A stretch of 64,000 nucleotides of DNA from assembly GCA_963665735.1 (NCBI GenBank), contig OY762444.1, forward strand, positions 3,286,001 to 3,350,000, in the 5' to 3' direction. The notes below the pieces were generated by a model. The model was not told the DNA's origin, ran no database searches, and saw nothing but the letters and a program-made list of their open reading frames with translations. The position numbers and the translations under genes were made by a program. Positions 8,246 to 16,842 of this stretch are shown in pieces; the stretch's first letter is position 1, and every line of letters begins with the position of its first letter. This DNA comes from CATOSK01 sp963665735. Its GTDB lineage: Bacteria > Chloroflexota > Dehalococcoidia > Lucifugimonadales > UBA3495.

Positions 8246-9952
8246 CTAAGGTTGGCCGGATTCCCGTTCCAACCGTTCCATTTCCAGGGCGAACCAGAGG
8301 GCCAGGCTGCCGCTGCGGTCGTCGAAACCCAGCACGGCGGGGCGGTGCAGGTATTCCTTGACGCTCTGCTGGACGCCGGTGCTGATGCAGGCGTCAACGA
8401 CGTTGCCATCGTCGTCCATTCGTTGCTTGACCCCTTTCCAGGCCCGGTAAAGGGATTCGCGCCGGGAAGAGTCCAGCCAGCCCCGGCGGAGGCCCCGGGC
8501 CAGCGCGTAACCAATCATGCAGGTGGAGGTAAATTCGGCGTAGGAACCGGGTACGTCCAGCAGTTGCGGGAAGGCGCCCGATGGGAGTTGGTAATTCGTC
8601 AAGGCGTCCAGGTGACGCCGATGGGCGGTTAGCAAAGGGTCCCTTTGGGGCCAGGTTTCGGGCAACCAGGTCAGGGCCTCGGCGAAACCCAGGGCGGCGA
8701 AACCGTTGCCCCTGGCCCAGAAGTACGGGGCGGAAAGGCAGTGCCAGAAAAAGCCGTTGTCTTGCTGGATTCCCCGGTCAAGGCCGTCCAGCAGGAATTG
8801 GGAGAGGATTTGCGGGTGGGATTCCCTGTTGTCCAAGCGGTAGGCCCGGCCCAGCACGGCGGCGGCCATGAACATATCTTCAACGCGAAAATCCGGGTCA
8901 AGGGGCGCCGGGGCCTCGCCGGGGGAACGGGGTTGGAAGTGACCGGCGGCCCGCAGCAGCAAGTCGGCGGCCCGTTGGTCGTCGGTGGCGCGGGCAAGGT
9001 CGTAAGACCAGACCAGCCCGGCCAGAGTAGAGCCGCCGGGATTATCCCCGAAGCACTCCACTTGACCGGATACAAAGGGTTCCACCAGGGCGGCAACGTC
9101 GGCAACGGACTGGTTTCGACCGCCGGTTATTTCCGCCAATTGGAGCCGGCCGCTGATGCCTACTCCCTGGGTATAAACGATGGGGTCAAGGGTATGGCCG
9201 TAACGGGCGGCGAGGATGGCGGCGACTTCGAGGTTGGAACGGCTGCTACGGCGGTCAATTTCTTGCCGGGCGGGGGCGGGTTTCCAGTTACGCACCTGGA
9301 TTACCGCCTCCCAAAGGCGGGTCAATTCACCGGCCAAGCCGGCTTCGTCAACAGTCAGACGCAGGGCGGGAATGGCCCCGATTCCTTCCGGCCCGCCCAT
9401 TCCCAAAGCGGCTACCAGGGAATCGGCGTCGTCCAAACGACCGGCCCCGACGGTGAAGGGGAGGAATCCAACGGCGTCGTTGCCCTGCCAGCGGACCGAA
9501 TCGCCATGTTGAATTTCCAGCGCCAAGTCTGGGGCCTGGAGGCAGACCCAACGCCACAGGTAGCGCGGCTCCGGGGCGTCGGCGTCGAAGTAAAATCCAT
9601 CCTGGGGCGGGTATCCACGGGAAAGGTCTCTGACCGGGCCACCGTCCAAGGCGTCCACGTTCAAGCACGGGACGGCGCTGACGGCGATTCTACCCGCCAG
9701 CTTGTCGCGCTCCTGATGCACCGATTCCAGGGTTTGCCGTGCCAAGGCAACGTCTTCGGCGCGGCCCGACAGACCGCCCACCAGCAACACCCGGGCCAGC
9801 CGGGTTTCGGGGGCGTGGGCGTCACGGTGCAGCAGGGCCGGTACGGGCTGGCCGGCGCGGGTAAGGCTGCAAACGGCAGTCTCCCACAGGTCGGGCCGGG
9901 CCCGTGTCAACGCTGCGATGGCCTGGTTGATGGCGTCAATTCCTTCCGGCAT
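8246..9952 (-). CDS. GH88/GH105-like hydrolase with an extra N-terminal domain
   Basis: A 568-residue protein. The C-terminal about 320 residues form an alpha/alpha-barrel-like region with unsaturated-uronyl hydrolase landmarks: VEDMFMAAAVLGRAYRL, WHCLSAPYFWARGNGFAALG, LPSGAFPQLLDVPGS and EFTSTCMIGYALARGLRRGW. Such enzymes cleave unsaturated uronic acids from polysaccharide-lyase products. Residues 1 to about 240 form a separate alpha/beta region (LARVLLVGGLSGRAEDV; AVSAVPCLNVDAL) faintly like an M14/aspartoacylase fold without its metal ligands. ATG 9952 follows an AGGGGGTG site. No signal peptide, so it is probably cytoplasmic. Confidence 0.7.
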   Translation of the reverse strand: MPEGIDAINQAIAALTRARPDLWETAVCSLTRAGQPVPALLHRDAHAPETRLARVLLVGGLSGRAEDVALARQTLESVHQERDKLAGRIAVSAVPCLNVDALDGGPVRDLSRGYPPQDGFYFDADAPEPRYLWRWVCLQAPDLALEIQHGDSVRWQGNDAVGFLPFTVGAGRLDDADSLVAALGMGGPEGIGAIPALRLTVDEAGLAGELTRLWEAVIQVRNWKPAPARQEIDRRSSRSNLEVAAILAARYGHTLDPIVYTQGVGISGRLQLAEITGGRNQSVADVAALVEPFVSGQVECFGDNPGGSTLAGLVWSYDLARATDDQRAADLLLRAAGHFQPRSPGEAPAPLDPDFRVEDMFMAAAVLGRAYRLDNRESHPQILSQFLLDGLDRGIQQDNGFFWHCLSAPYFWARGNGFAALGFAEALTWLPETWPQRDPLLTAHRRHLDALTNYQLPSGAFPQLLDVPGSYAEFTSTCMIGYALARGLRRGWLDSSRRESLYRAWKGVKQRMDDDGNVVDACISTGVQQSVKEYLHRPAVLGFDDRSGSLALWFALEMERLERESGQP

Positions 9953-10246
9953 AGGCACACCCCCTTTCGCTGGGCTATTGTACGGTAGAAAGGGCGGCTT
10001 GTCCCACGGCCAGGGACGGGCCGGCGGCGGCAAGGTTGCTTTGCTTTGCCGATGAGGGGATAAATTGGTTAAACTCAGGTGGATGTCTTGGGGGTTTTCG
10101 CCGATGGCAACGGCTTTGGCGATAAGGATTTCTGGATTCCGGCTCCTTCGGCTATGCTCAGGACAGGTTTCGCCGGAATGACGGGTTGGGGGCCGGAATG
10201 TTGGTGGAAGAAGGGGGAGACTTTGGAGAGTCGGGGTAGGTCTGGA
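9953..10246. repeat. Short tract with an i1-interrupted R1 copy
   Basis: R1 at about 10128-10185 is split between GGATTCCGGC and TTTCGCCGGAAT by an i1 insert (CCTTCGGCTATGCTCAGG). It lies between divergent genes. Confidence 0.75.
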
Positions 10247-10933
10247 ATGAATCGGAAGATTGTTTTTCTGGCTGGGGGAGTTATTGCGCTGGCGGTGGTC
10301 ATAGTAGCCGGCTGGTGGCTGTTGTCGCCCATTTTCATCGACCGCACGGTGGACGAGGCGTTTCCGATGACCGCCAACGCCGTGATTCCCGCCGACATGG
10401 AGCGGGAAGAGGCGGAAACGGTTATGGAGTTCATGGCGGAAATGGAAAAGCCGGTGGAAGAGGCGATGCCGTCCATGATGGATGCCGCCGTTGCCGAGCC
10501 GACAGCCCGCCGACCGGAGACGCCTGAGGTCATCACTACCGAACCGACGCCGGCCCCGACGGAAGTGACCGCTGCCGGGCCAACCGCTATCAAGGAGGGG
10601 ACTTTCCGCGACGGTGACAGTTTCCACCGGGGCAGCGGCACCGCCACAATTTACGATTTGGGGGACGGTAGCAACGTGCTGCGGCTGGAGGACTTTTCCG
10701 TGACCAACGGGCCCGATTTGCGCGTCCTGCTGGTTAACCACCCCGACCCCCAGAGTCGGGGCGACGTTCACGACGGGGGGTATATTGAACTGGCGCCGTT
10801 GAAGGGCAACATCGGCAACCAGAACTACCCCATACCGGAAACCGCCGACATTGACGGGGCGGGCAGCGTGGTGATTTACTGCCGTCCCTTCCAGGTGGTT
10901 TTCAGCGTGGCGGCGTTGAAACAAGCGGGTTAG
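10247..10933 (+). CDS. Membrane-anchored DM13-domain protein
   Basis: A 228-residue protein. Residues 5-27 form one hydrophobic segment (KIVFLAGGVIALAVVIVAGW), a likely uncleaved anchor. An acidic Met/Glu/Pro-rich linker (about 40-115) follows. The C-terminal about 105 residues are a DM13 domain: GTFRDGDSFHRGSGTATIY, FSVTNGPDLRVLL, YIELAPLKGNIGNQNYPIP and VVIYCRPFQVVF with its single conserved Cys. DM13 domains have been proposed to act in electron transfer. The domain should face outside. Its start lacks a clear Shine-Dalgarno site, though GGGTAGG stands 7 bases upstream. Confidence 0.85.
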   Translation: MNRKIVFLAGGVIALAVVIVAGWWLLSPIFIDRTVDEAFPMTANAVIPADMEREEAETVMEFMAEMEKPVEEAMPSMMDAAVAEPTARRPETPEVITTEPTPAPTEVTAAGPTAIKEGTFRDGDSFHRGSGTATIYDLGDGSNVLRLEDFSVTNGPDLRVLLVNHPDPQSRGDVHDGGYIELAPLKGNIGNQNYPIPETADIDGAGSVVIYCRPFQVVFSVAALKQAG

Positions 10934-11090
10934 GGTGTGTCGTTATATTCCCCGTCATACCGGCGCGGGCCGGTATCCAGGATTCCTTGCCCACACGGAC
11001 GTTGTTGTATGCTTCGCATTTCTGGATTCCGGCTTTCGCCGGAATGACGATACATCCTTGCCTAGTTACCAGTCCGAGTAGGATGCGCTG
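10934..11090. repeat. R6 plus R1 between convergent genes
   Basis: An R6 copy (CCGGTATCCAGGATTCCTTG, about 10970-10990) is followed by an R1 copy (about 11018-11050). Confidence 0.75.
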
Positions 11091-11804
11091 CTAGGCCAGG
11101 GCGGCTACGAACTCTTCGATGGCCCGGTTTACGTCGGCGGGGCGTTCCGCCATGGGGAAATGGCCGGCATTGTCCAGTTTCAGATAACGCGAACCGGGGA
11201 CGGCTTGGTGGATTTCCATTTCGTATCCGGGGGGCCTGCCGGGGTCGTCAATGCCCCGGATTAGCAGCAGGGGCGGTTTAAGGGTGCCGATGCGGTCGTG
11301 AACGTCGAAAGCATCTATGGTCACCAGGTCGCGGCGCTGGGACAGGGGGCCAACCTGGTCGTGGCGTTCCAGCAGCCGCTGCCGCAAGTCCGGCTCCATG
11401 AACATCATGGTGTGGCTCATGGCGTCCTTCCACTGCTGATAAACCTGGGGGTCTTGGGCCGCTTTGAGCCGGAATTCCAGGGAACCGGCGGCCCGTTCCT
11501 TGGGGCGCATGGCGACGGTCATCAGGACCAGGGCTTTCACTTCCTCCGGGTAGTCCAGCCCGTACTGCAAGGCGATGCACGCGCCCAGGGTGAATCCGGC
11601 CAGCACCAGGTCTTTTTGGTGGCCCTGGGACCAGAGCCAGCCCCGCAGCCATTCGGTGTAGCGGGGCACGTCGGCGCAGGGAGAGCCGGAGAGGTGGCCC
11701 GGCAGGTTGGGGGCCAGACTACCGGGGAAGTGTTCCAACTGGTTGACGTAGGAATCGGCGCAGCCACCCGCGCCGGGGCCGTGAATGAAGACGTACTGCG
11801 GCAT
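11091..11804 (-). CDS. Alpha/beta hydrolase-fold protein with Thr at the nucleophile position
   Basis: A 237-residue single-domain alpha/beta hydrolase. The oxyanion strand is FIHGPGAGG (6-14). The nucleophile elbow reads GFTLG (70-74), so residue 72 is Thr (codon ACC) where the family normally has Ser. The acid (D186 or D187 in GIDD) and H215 (NAGHFP) are present. The protein may be a slow or altered hydrolase, or non-catalytic. ATG 11804 is preceded by AGGACGGAA. Substrate unknown. Confidence 0.8.
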   Translation of the reverse strand: MPQYVFIHGPGAGGCADSYVNQLEHFPGSLAPNLPGHLSGSPCADVPRYTEWLRGWLWSQGHQKDLVLAGFTLGACIALQYGLDYPEEVKALVLMTVAMRPKERAAGSLEFRLKAAQDPQVYQQWKDAMSHTMMFMEPDLRQRLLERHDQVGPLSQRRDLVTIDAFDVHDRIGTLKPPLLLIRGIDDPGRPPGYEMEIHQAVPGSRYLKLDNAGHFPMAERPADVNRAIEEFVAALA

Positions 11805-12158
11805 GATTTCCGTCCTGGCCTTCCCCGGTCATGGGGGAAGGGATTGTTGGTGTTCCGGGGGTTTTCGGGAAGGGCAACGCTTTGGGTGATTAGGATTTCT
11901 GGATTCCGGCTTTCGCCGGAATGACGGGGTGAGGGTGAAGGGTTTTGCCGGGCAAATCCCCCGCATATCAACCTCTTGTCGCCCTTTACAAAGGGGGAGA
12001 CTTGGCCCATTTACGCTTGTCACCCCCATCCTGGCCTTCCCCCATTGATGGGGAAGGGGATGTTGGGGTTCCCAAGGGTTTTCGGGAAGGGCGACGGACT
12101 GGGTAATTGGGATTTCTGGATTCCGGCTTTCGCCGGAATGACGGAGCGGGTTTTCAGG
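11805..12158. repeat. Gene-free tract with R3-like and R1 copies
   Basis: R3-like hairpins of the CTTCCCC..GGGGAAGG type lie at about 11818-11850 and 12020-12065. R1 copies lie at about 11896-11930 and 12112-12145. A CCCTTTACAAAGGG hairpin lies at about 11980-11995. The R3-like/R1 pair with GTTTTCGGGAAGGGC is duplicated. Confidence 0.8.
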
Positions 12159-12605
12159 CTACGAATGGCGGGAGTCGCACCATTCCTGGTAGTCGGGCAC
12201 GTCTTCGCCGACTACCCAGAGGAAATGAAAGATTCCGGCGTCGCCCATGTACTTGAACTGCTTGCGGATGTCGGCCAGGGTGGACTCAAATCCGTCGTGG
12301 GAACGCAGGTAGTTCTGGAAACTGCCGTGTTGGGTCTCCAATTCCAGCATTTTTTGGGCGTTGTGAACCACAGCGTTGAGCTTGCGGCGGCTGCGGATTA
12401 TGCGGGTATCCTCAGTAAGACGGTCCAGGTCGGCGTCGGTGAAACCGGCGACTATACCGGCGTCGAATCCGGCCAGGGCTTCCCGAGTGCCGGGCCATTT
12501 GCTGTCCACCACCTTCCAGGACAGGCCGGACTGGAAAACCGACCGGCTCATCACGTCCAGGTAGTCATTGATGCTTTGGGGCTGTATGCGCTCTGGAATC
12601 TGCAT
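12159..12605 (-). CDS. DNA-3-methyladenine glycosylase I-like (Tag-like) protein, short form
   Basis: A 148-residue HhH-GPD-superfamily protein resembling the core of Tag: VFQSGLSWKVV..KW near residues 23-37 (Tag: AGLSW), FDAGIVAGFTDADLDRLTEDTRIIRSRRKLNAVV (FDP..VA; IIRN..KI) and the N-A-Q helix. Tag excises 3-methyladenine from alkylated DNA. The usual N-terminal Cys/Trp zinc segment and the C-terminal zinc-binding His/Cys pair are not seen, so this is a shortened or diverged form. AGGAAGG stands 5 bases before ATG 12605. Confidence 0.7.
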   Translation of the reverse strand: MQIPERIQPQSINDYLDVMSRSVFQSGLSWKVVDSKWPGTREALAGFDAGIVAGFTDADLDRLTEDTRIIRSRRKLNAVVHNAQKMLELETQHGSFQNYLRSHDGFESTLADIRKQFKYMGDAGIFHFLWVVGEDVPDYQEWCDSRHS

Positions 12606-12795
12606 TGTTACCTTCCTGCGTTGGTGGTCATGGGGGGCGATGGTTATGTTAGGATTGGAGCATCACCCTAATTCCTTCGGCTAGGCTCAGGACAAGCTCC
12701 AACCTGCCCTATTGTGGGAGAAGGGATTTTTGGATTCCCGCTTTCGCGGGAATGACGGTGATAGCCGGGAGAAGGGACTTTGGGGACTTGCCATT
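12606..12795. repeat. i1 element and an R1 variant before the CocE-like gene
   Basis: A free i1-like sequence (CCTTCGGCTAGGCTCAGG) lies at about 12673-12692. An R1 variant with CCCGCTTTCGCGGG lies at about 12728-12762. Confidence 0.65.
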
Positions 12796-14622
12796 ATGAC
12801 TACACCGGAAACGCCTTCCTACCAAGTCCAGGTTGAAGCCGATGTCATGGTTCCGGCGCGGGACGGGACACGGCTGGCTACGGACATTCTACACCCGGCG
12901 CAAAACGGCCGGCCATTGGCGGAGCCGCTGCCGGCGCTGCTGCACCGGACGCCCTACGGCAAGTCGGCCCCGGCCCGGCGGGTAGAGGCCGGGTTTTTCG
13001 CCAGCCAGGGGTATGTCGTCGTGGTGCAGGACTGTCGGGGCCGCTACGGTTCGGAGGGGGGCTTTTCCAAGTACGTGGACGAAGGGCCGGACGGCTACGA
13101 CGCCCTGGAATGGGTGGCGGGACAGCCCTGGTGTGACGGCAAGGTGGGAACCTACGGCCTGTCCTACGCGGCGCACACCCAGGCGGCGCTGGCCTGCCTG
13201 AACCCGCCCCACCTTGCTTGTATGTGGCTGGACTGCGGCGGCTTTTCCAACGCCTTCCTGTCCGGCTGCCGCAACGGTGGGGCCTTCGAGCTGCGGCAAG
13301 TGACCTGGGCCTTCCGGGAGGCGTTGGAAAGCCCGGAAGCGGCCGCCGACGCGGTAACGAAGCAGGCGCTGGAGTCGCAAAGCATTTATGACTGGTTCCG
13401 GCGGCTGCCCTGGAAACGGGGACACAGCCCGCTGCGTTGGACGCCGGATTACGAGGATTACCTGCTGGAAATCTGGAGTCACGAGGTTTTTGACGATTAT
13501 TGGAAACAGGTGGGGCTTTGCGCCGAGGCCCACTATGCAACCATATCCGACGTTCCGCAAGTCCACCTGGGGGGCTGGTACGACACTTACGCCCGCAGCA
13601 CCACCGACAACTACGCGGCGCTGTCCGCCGCCAAGCAGGGGCCGGTGTCGCTGATTATGGGGCCGTGGACGCATGGGGCGCGGTCGGTCAGTTACGCCGG
13701 AGACGTGGACCTGGGAGCGGCGGCCCCGGTGGACGACAATCTGGCCTCGGACTATAACCGGCTGCGGCTGGCCTTCTTTGACTACTGGTTGAAAAGCAAG
13801 GCTACGGGATGGGAAGAACAGCCGGCGGCGCGGCTTTTCGTGATGGGCGGCGGTTCGGGATGGCGCAACGCCGACGGGCGGCTGGAACACGGCGGGCGTT
13901 GGCGCAGTTATGGTCAGTGGCCCCCGGAATCATCGGCGGAGCGGTCGTATTTCCTGCATCCGCGGGGCGGGCTGTCGCCGGAGACGCCGGGCGCGGGAGG
14001 GGAACCCAGCAGGTACGTTTTTGACCCAGACAATCCCGTACCAACCATCGGGGGCAACCTGTCATCGGGGCTGCCCATCATGGAGCCGGGCGGTTTCGAC
14101 CAACGGGAGTCGCCGGAGTTCTACGGCTGCCAACCGCCCTACCTGCCCCTGGCGGCGAGGCCCGACGTGCTGGCGTTCCAGACGGAACCGTTGGAGCAAG
14201 ACCTGGAGGTTGTCGGGCCGGCGCGGGTGGAGCTTTGGGTGTCGTCCTCGGCGGTGGATACCGACTTTACCGCCAAGCTGGTGGACGTTTACCCGCCATC
14301 GGCGGACTACCCGGAGGGGTACGCGCTGAACCTGACCGACGGCGTACTGCGGGCCAAGTTCCGCAATTCCTGGGAACGGCCCGAACTGCTGGAATCGGGG
14401 AAGATTTACCCCGTCACCATTGAGTTGTACCCCACGGCCAATCTGTTTGCGGCGGGGCACCGCGTCAGGCTGGACGTATCTTCCAGCAACTTTCCCCGGC
14501 TGGACGTTAACGGCAACACCGGGGAGAATCCGGCCCTGTCCCAAGTGCGGGTCAAGGCGCACAACAGCGTTTTCCATGACGCGGAGCATCCGTCGCGGCT
14601 GGTGGTGACGGTGGCGGGTTAG
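12796..14622 (+). CDS. CocE/NonD-family hydrolase (X-Pro dipeptidyl-peptidase fold)
   Basis: A 608-residue serine hydrolase. The N-terminal catalytic domain has MVPARDGTRLATDI, then LLHRTPYGK, QDCRGRYGSEG and the nucleophile elbow GTYGLSY with S123. A lid region follows, then MGPWTHGAR carrying the likely catalytic His. The last about 200 residues are the jelly-roll XPDX_C domain (VVGPARVELWVSSSAVDTDF; RVRLDVSSSNFPR). The family includes cocaine esterase, cephalosporin acylases and X-Pro peptidases. No signal peptide. The ATG begins the conserved region; the in-frame 28-residue upstream extension is an R1 translation and was excluded. Confidence 0.9.
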   Translation: MTTPETPSYQVQVEADVMVPARDGTRLATDILHPAQNGRPLAEPLPALLHRTPYGKSAPARRVEAGFFASQGYVVVVQDCRGRYGSEGGFSKYVDEGPDGYDALEWVAGQPWCDGKVGTYGLSYAAHTQAALACLNPPHLACMWLDCGGFSNAFLSGCRNGGAFELRQVTWAFREALESPEAAADAVTKQALESQSIYDWFRRLPWKRGHSPLRWTPDYEDYLLEIWSHEVFDDYWKQVGLCAEAHYATISDVPQVHLGGWYDTYARSTTDNYAALSAAKQGPVSLIMGPWTHGARSVSYAGDVDLGAAAPVDDNLASDYNRLRLAFFDYWLKSKATGWEEQPAARLFVMGGGSGWRNADGRLEHGGRWRSYGQWPPESSAERSYFLHPRGGLSPETPGAGGEPSRYVFDPDNPVPTIGGNLSSGLPIMEPGGFDQRESPEFYGCQPPYLPLAARPDVLAFQTEPLEQDLEVVGPARVELWVSSSAVDTDFTAKLVDVYPPSADYPEGYALNLTDGVLRAKFRNSWERPELLESGKIYPVTIELYPTANLFAAGHRVRLDVSSSNFPRLDVNGNTGENPALSQVRVKAHNSVFHDAEHPSRLVVTVAG

Positions 14623-15042
14623 GGGAGATGGCACCGCCCTAGACCTCCCCTTTTGAGGGGGAGGGGATTTCGTCTAGGGCGGAATAAAGGCCAACGTCGG
14701 ACATGACAGGGATTTCTGGATTCCGGCTTTCGCCGGAATGACGGTAGAGGGCGAGAGTAACGCAGGTTGAAAGCCTGCGCGACCAAGTTGGGCGGGGAGT
14801 TTTGGGGAATGGCAACGGTCTTGGCGGCAAGGATTTCTGGATTCCGGCTTTCGCCGGAATGACGGTAAAGGGGAAGGGCAACCACAAGGGAGTTGCCCGT
14901 ATGGGTTGGGCTGAAATGACGGGTTTGTTGGGATTGTCGTTAATGCAATGATGACCTACTGCTAGCCGGTGGACGGGCTGGTTTGCTTGGCGGGACGGTG
15001 CATGGTAGGATTTTTTACGAGAACACGTAAAGGCGGGTAGTT
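14623..15042. repeat. Gene-free tract with R3 and two R1 copies; start of a segmental duplication
   Basis: R3 at about 14640-14672, R1 at about 14716-14747 and 14831-14864. From about 14944 the sequence (ATGATGACCTACTGCTAGCC) is the left end of a block repeated at about 18238, which includes the following gene. Confidence 0.8.
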
Positions 15043-15627
15043 GTGACTACTAGACAAGTACCACCCCTTCCCGACCCGGTGAATCCCCCGCAACAGACTT
15101 CCGAAAACCGGCGGGTGATGAGCCTGCGGTTCATCATCCAGGCCCGCGACGAATTGGCCCAGGGAAATCGGTTGCAGGCCGGAGAAAAGGCGTGGGGCGC
15201 CATTGCCCAGCAGTTGAAAATCGTTGGGCAGGAGCGAGGGTGGCGGCATAGTTCACACCAACAACTGGAAGGAATCGGGCGGATAATCATTCACGAATAC
15301 CCGGATTTGGCGCCCCAGCAGCTAGTGGAGGCTTTGACCGATGCCTACCGGGTGGGCCATGAAAATTTCTACGAGAATATGTACGACGCGGCCCACATTG
15401 AGGAAATGCTGGGGGACGTGGAACGGGAATTGCCCCGGTTGGAGCAACTGGTAGCGGAGGCGTCCAGCAACCCGCGGCCAATGGAAATCACGTCCAACGC
15501 CCTGCGCCGCAATCTGCGGGTTGTCACCGGGGACAATACCTTGCAGCTGGGGGACAAGTCCGAGGTGGGGTTTTCCCGCCGGCATGGGGCCGGTGGGGAA
15601 GGGGATGCCGTATCACTCCCGCCCTAG
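15043..15627 (+). CDS. PaREP1-like protein, copy 3
   Basis: A 194-residue helical protein with a GTG start and AAGGCGGG just upstream. It shares the PaREP1 core (ARDELAQGNRLQAGEKAWGA, IVGQERGWRHSSHQQL) but has a longer N-terminus (PPLPDPVNPPQQTSENRR) and a C-terminal region EITSNALRRNLRVVTGDN. It is over 90% identical by eye to the gene at 18341, including about 100 bp upstream, and more distant from the pair at 4277/4780. The extreme C-terminus differs between the two close copies. Function unknown; HEPN-like fold suspected. Confidence 0.75.
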   Translation: MTTRQVPPLPDPVNPPQQTSENRRVMSLRFIIQARDELAQGNRLQAGEKAWGAIAQQLKIVGQERGWRHSSHQQLEGIGRIIIHEYPDLAPQQLVEALTDAYRVGHENFYENMYDAAHIEEMLGDVERELPRLEQLVAEASSNPRPMEITSNALRRNLRVVTGDNTLQLGDKSEVGFSRRHGAGGEGDAVSLPP

Positions 15628-15865
15628 CCCTGGCCCTGGTCGAGGGAGGGGACTTTTCGCGGGGATGGCGGGATAAGGCCGACGCCCGCCTTGGCAAGGA
15701 TTTCTGGATTCCGGCTTTCGCCGGAATGACGGTTAGCGAAACCGCCGATATGCGATTGGTCTGATGGAAAGGCGGTGGTCGCTTGCGGGCCGGGTTTTTG
15801 GGCATTATCATGCGTGTCTCAAAAATGTTTGATTCGTATTTCCTCAACGGTTGGGGAGTTGAGAC
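15628..15865. repeat. Short tract with R3-like and R1 copies
   Basis: A degenerate R3 lies at about 15620-15655 and R1 at about 15699-15733. The Shine-Dalgarno site GGGAG for the next gene is at the right end. Confidence 0.65.
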
Positions 15866-16804
15866 ATGATGAAGTTGTTCAGTTTGTCAGCCATCCTGGC
15901 GCTGATGTTCGGGTTGGGGTTTGCCTGGGCCAGTCCCGGTTTCATTGAAAGCGGCGACGGCGGGGACTTGGCGGCTGCCCGCATCGTTCCTCCCGCCAAC
16001 GAGGACGACGATGATGACGATGAGCAGGCCGATGACAACGGACTGACCGCGACAGCTACGGCTACCGCAACGGGAGATTTGACGGCTACGGCCACCGCTA
16101 CAGGCACGGAGGCGTCGGGGTCGGTTACTGATACCGTGACGGCTACGGCAACCGCCACCGCCACCGGGGATTTGACCAACACGGCTACGGCTACGGACGA
16201 CGGAGCATCGGGGTCGGTTACGGACACCGTGACGGCGACGGCCACTGCCACCGCGACGGGGGATTTGACGGCTACCGCCACCGCTACCGGCACCGAGGCG
16301 TCGGGGTCGGCCACTGACACCGACAACGCCGGGAATGCGCTCACCGCCACGGCTACCGATACAGCCACCGCGACGGGTGAAGGGACCGCTACGGCGACGG
16401 CCACCGCTACCGGCACTGCGGCCTCGGGGTCGGTAACCGCTACCGACACCGACAACGCCGGGAATGCGCTCACCGCCACGGCTACCGATACAGCCACCGC
16501 GACGGGTGAAGGGACCGCTACGGCTACCGATACGGGTACTGCGGCGTCGGGGTCGGTAACCGCTGCCGACACAAACACGGCTACGGACGGTGGGGCCGGC
16601 GGGGCCGCTGGCGGCGACACGGCTACCGCGACGGATACAGCTACGGACGAGGGAGCATCGGGGGCTGGAGGAGCCGCTGGCGGCAACACCGCAGACACTG
16701 CCGATACTCCGGTCAACGATACGCCGGACACTGCCGACACTCCCGACAACGATTCGCCGGACACCCCCGCCAGCGACGGGGACGATGACGACGACAGCGC
16801 TTAG
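15866..16804 (+). CDS. Secreted Thr/Ala dipeptide-repeat protein with acidic ends
   Basis: A 312-residue low-complexity protein. Residues 1-22 are a signal peptide (hydrophobic LSAILALMFGLGFAWA, cleavage likely after A22). An acidic patch follows (NEDDDDDDEQADDNG). About 220 residues alternate Thr and Ala (TATATATG blocks) separated by ASGSVTDT and DNAGN linkers. The end is again acidic (DGDDDDDSA). A stretch of about 78 bp is repeated exactly at about 16321 and 16450, so internal duplication is recent. ATG 15866 has GGGAG 8 bases upstream. The protein is probably exported; the Thr density would allow heavy O-glycosylation or a stalk-like role, which is speculation. Confidence 0.75.
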   Translation: MMKLFSLSAILALMFGLGFAWASPGFIESGDGGDLAAARIVPPANEDDDDDDEQADDNGLTATATATATGDLTATATATGTEASGSVTDTVTATATATATGDLTNTATATDDGASGSVTDTVTATATATATGDLTATATATGTEASGSATDTDNAGNALTATATDTATATGEGTATATATATGTAASGSVTATDTDNAGNALTATATDTATATGEGTATATDTGTAASGSVTAADTNTATDGGAGGAAGGDTATATDTATDEGASGAGGAAGGNTADTADTPVNDTPDTADTPDNDSPDTPASDGDDDDDSA

Positions 16805-16842
16805 AGGCAATCGGTTAAGCTGACGACAGGGGGCCAAGCCCA

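Noticed and set aside
9953..10924. In-frame minus-strand extension of the GH88/105-like gene over the DM13 gene
   Set aside because: It overlaps the DM13 coding sequence and an R1 copy; the ATG at 9952 has a proper ribosome-binding site.
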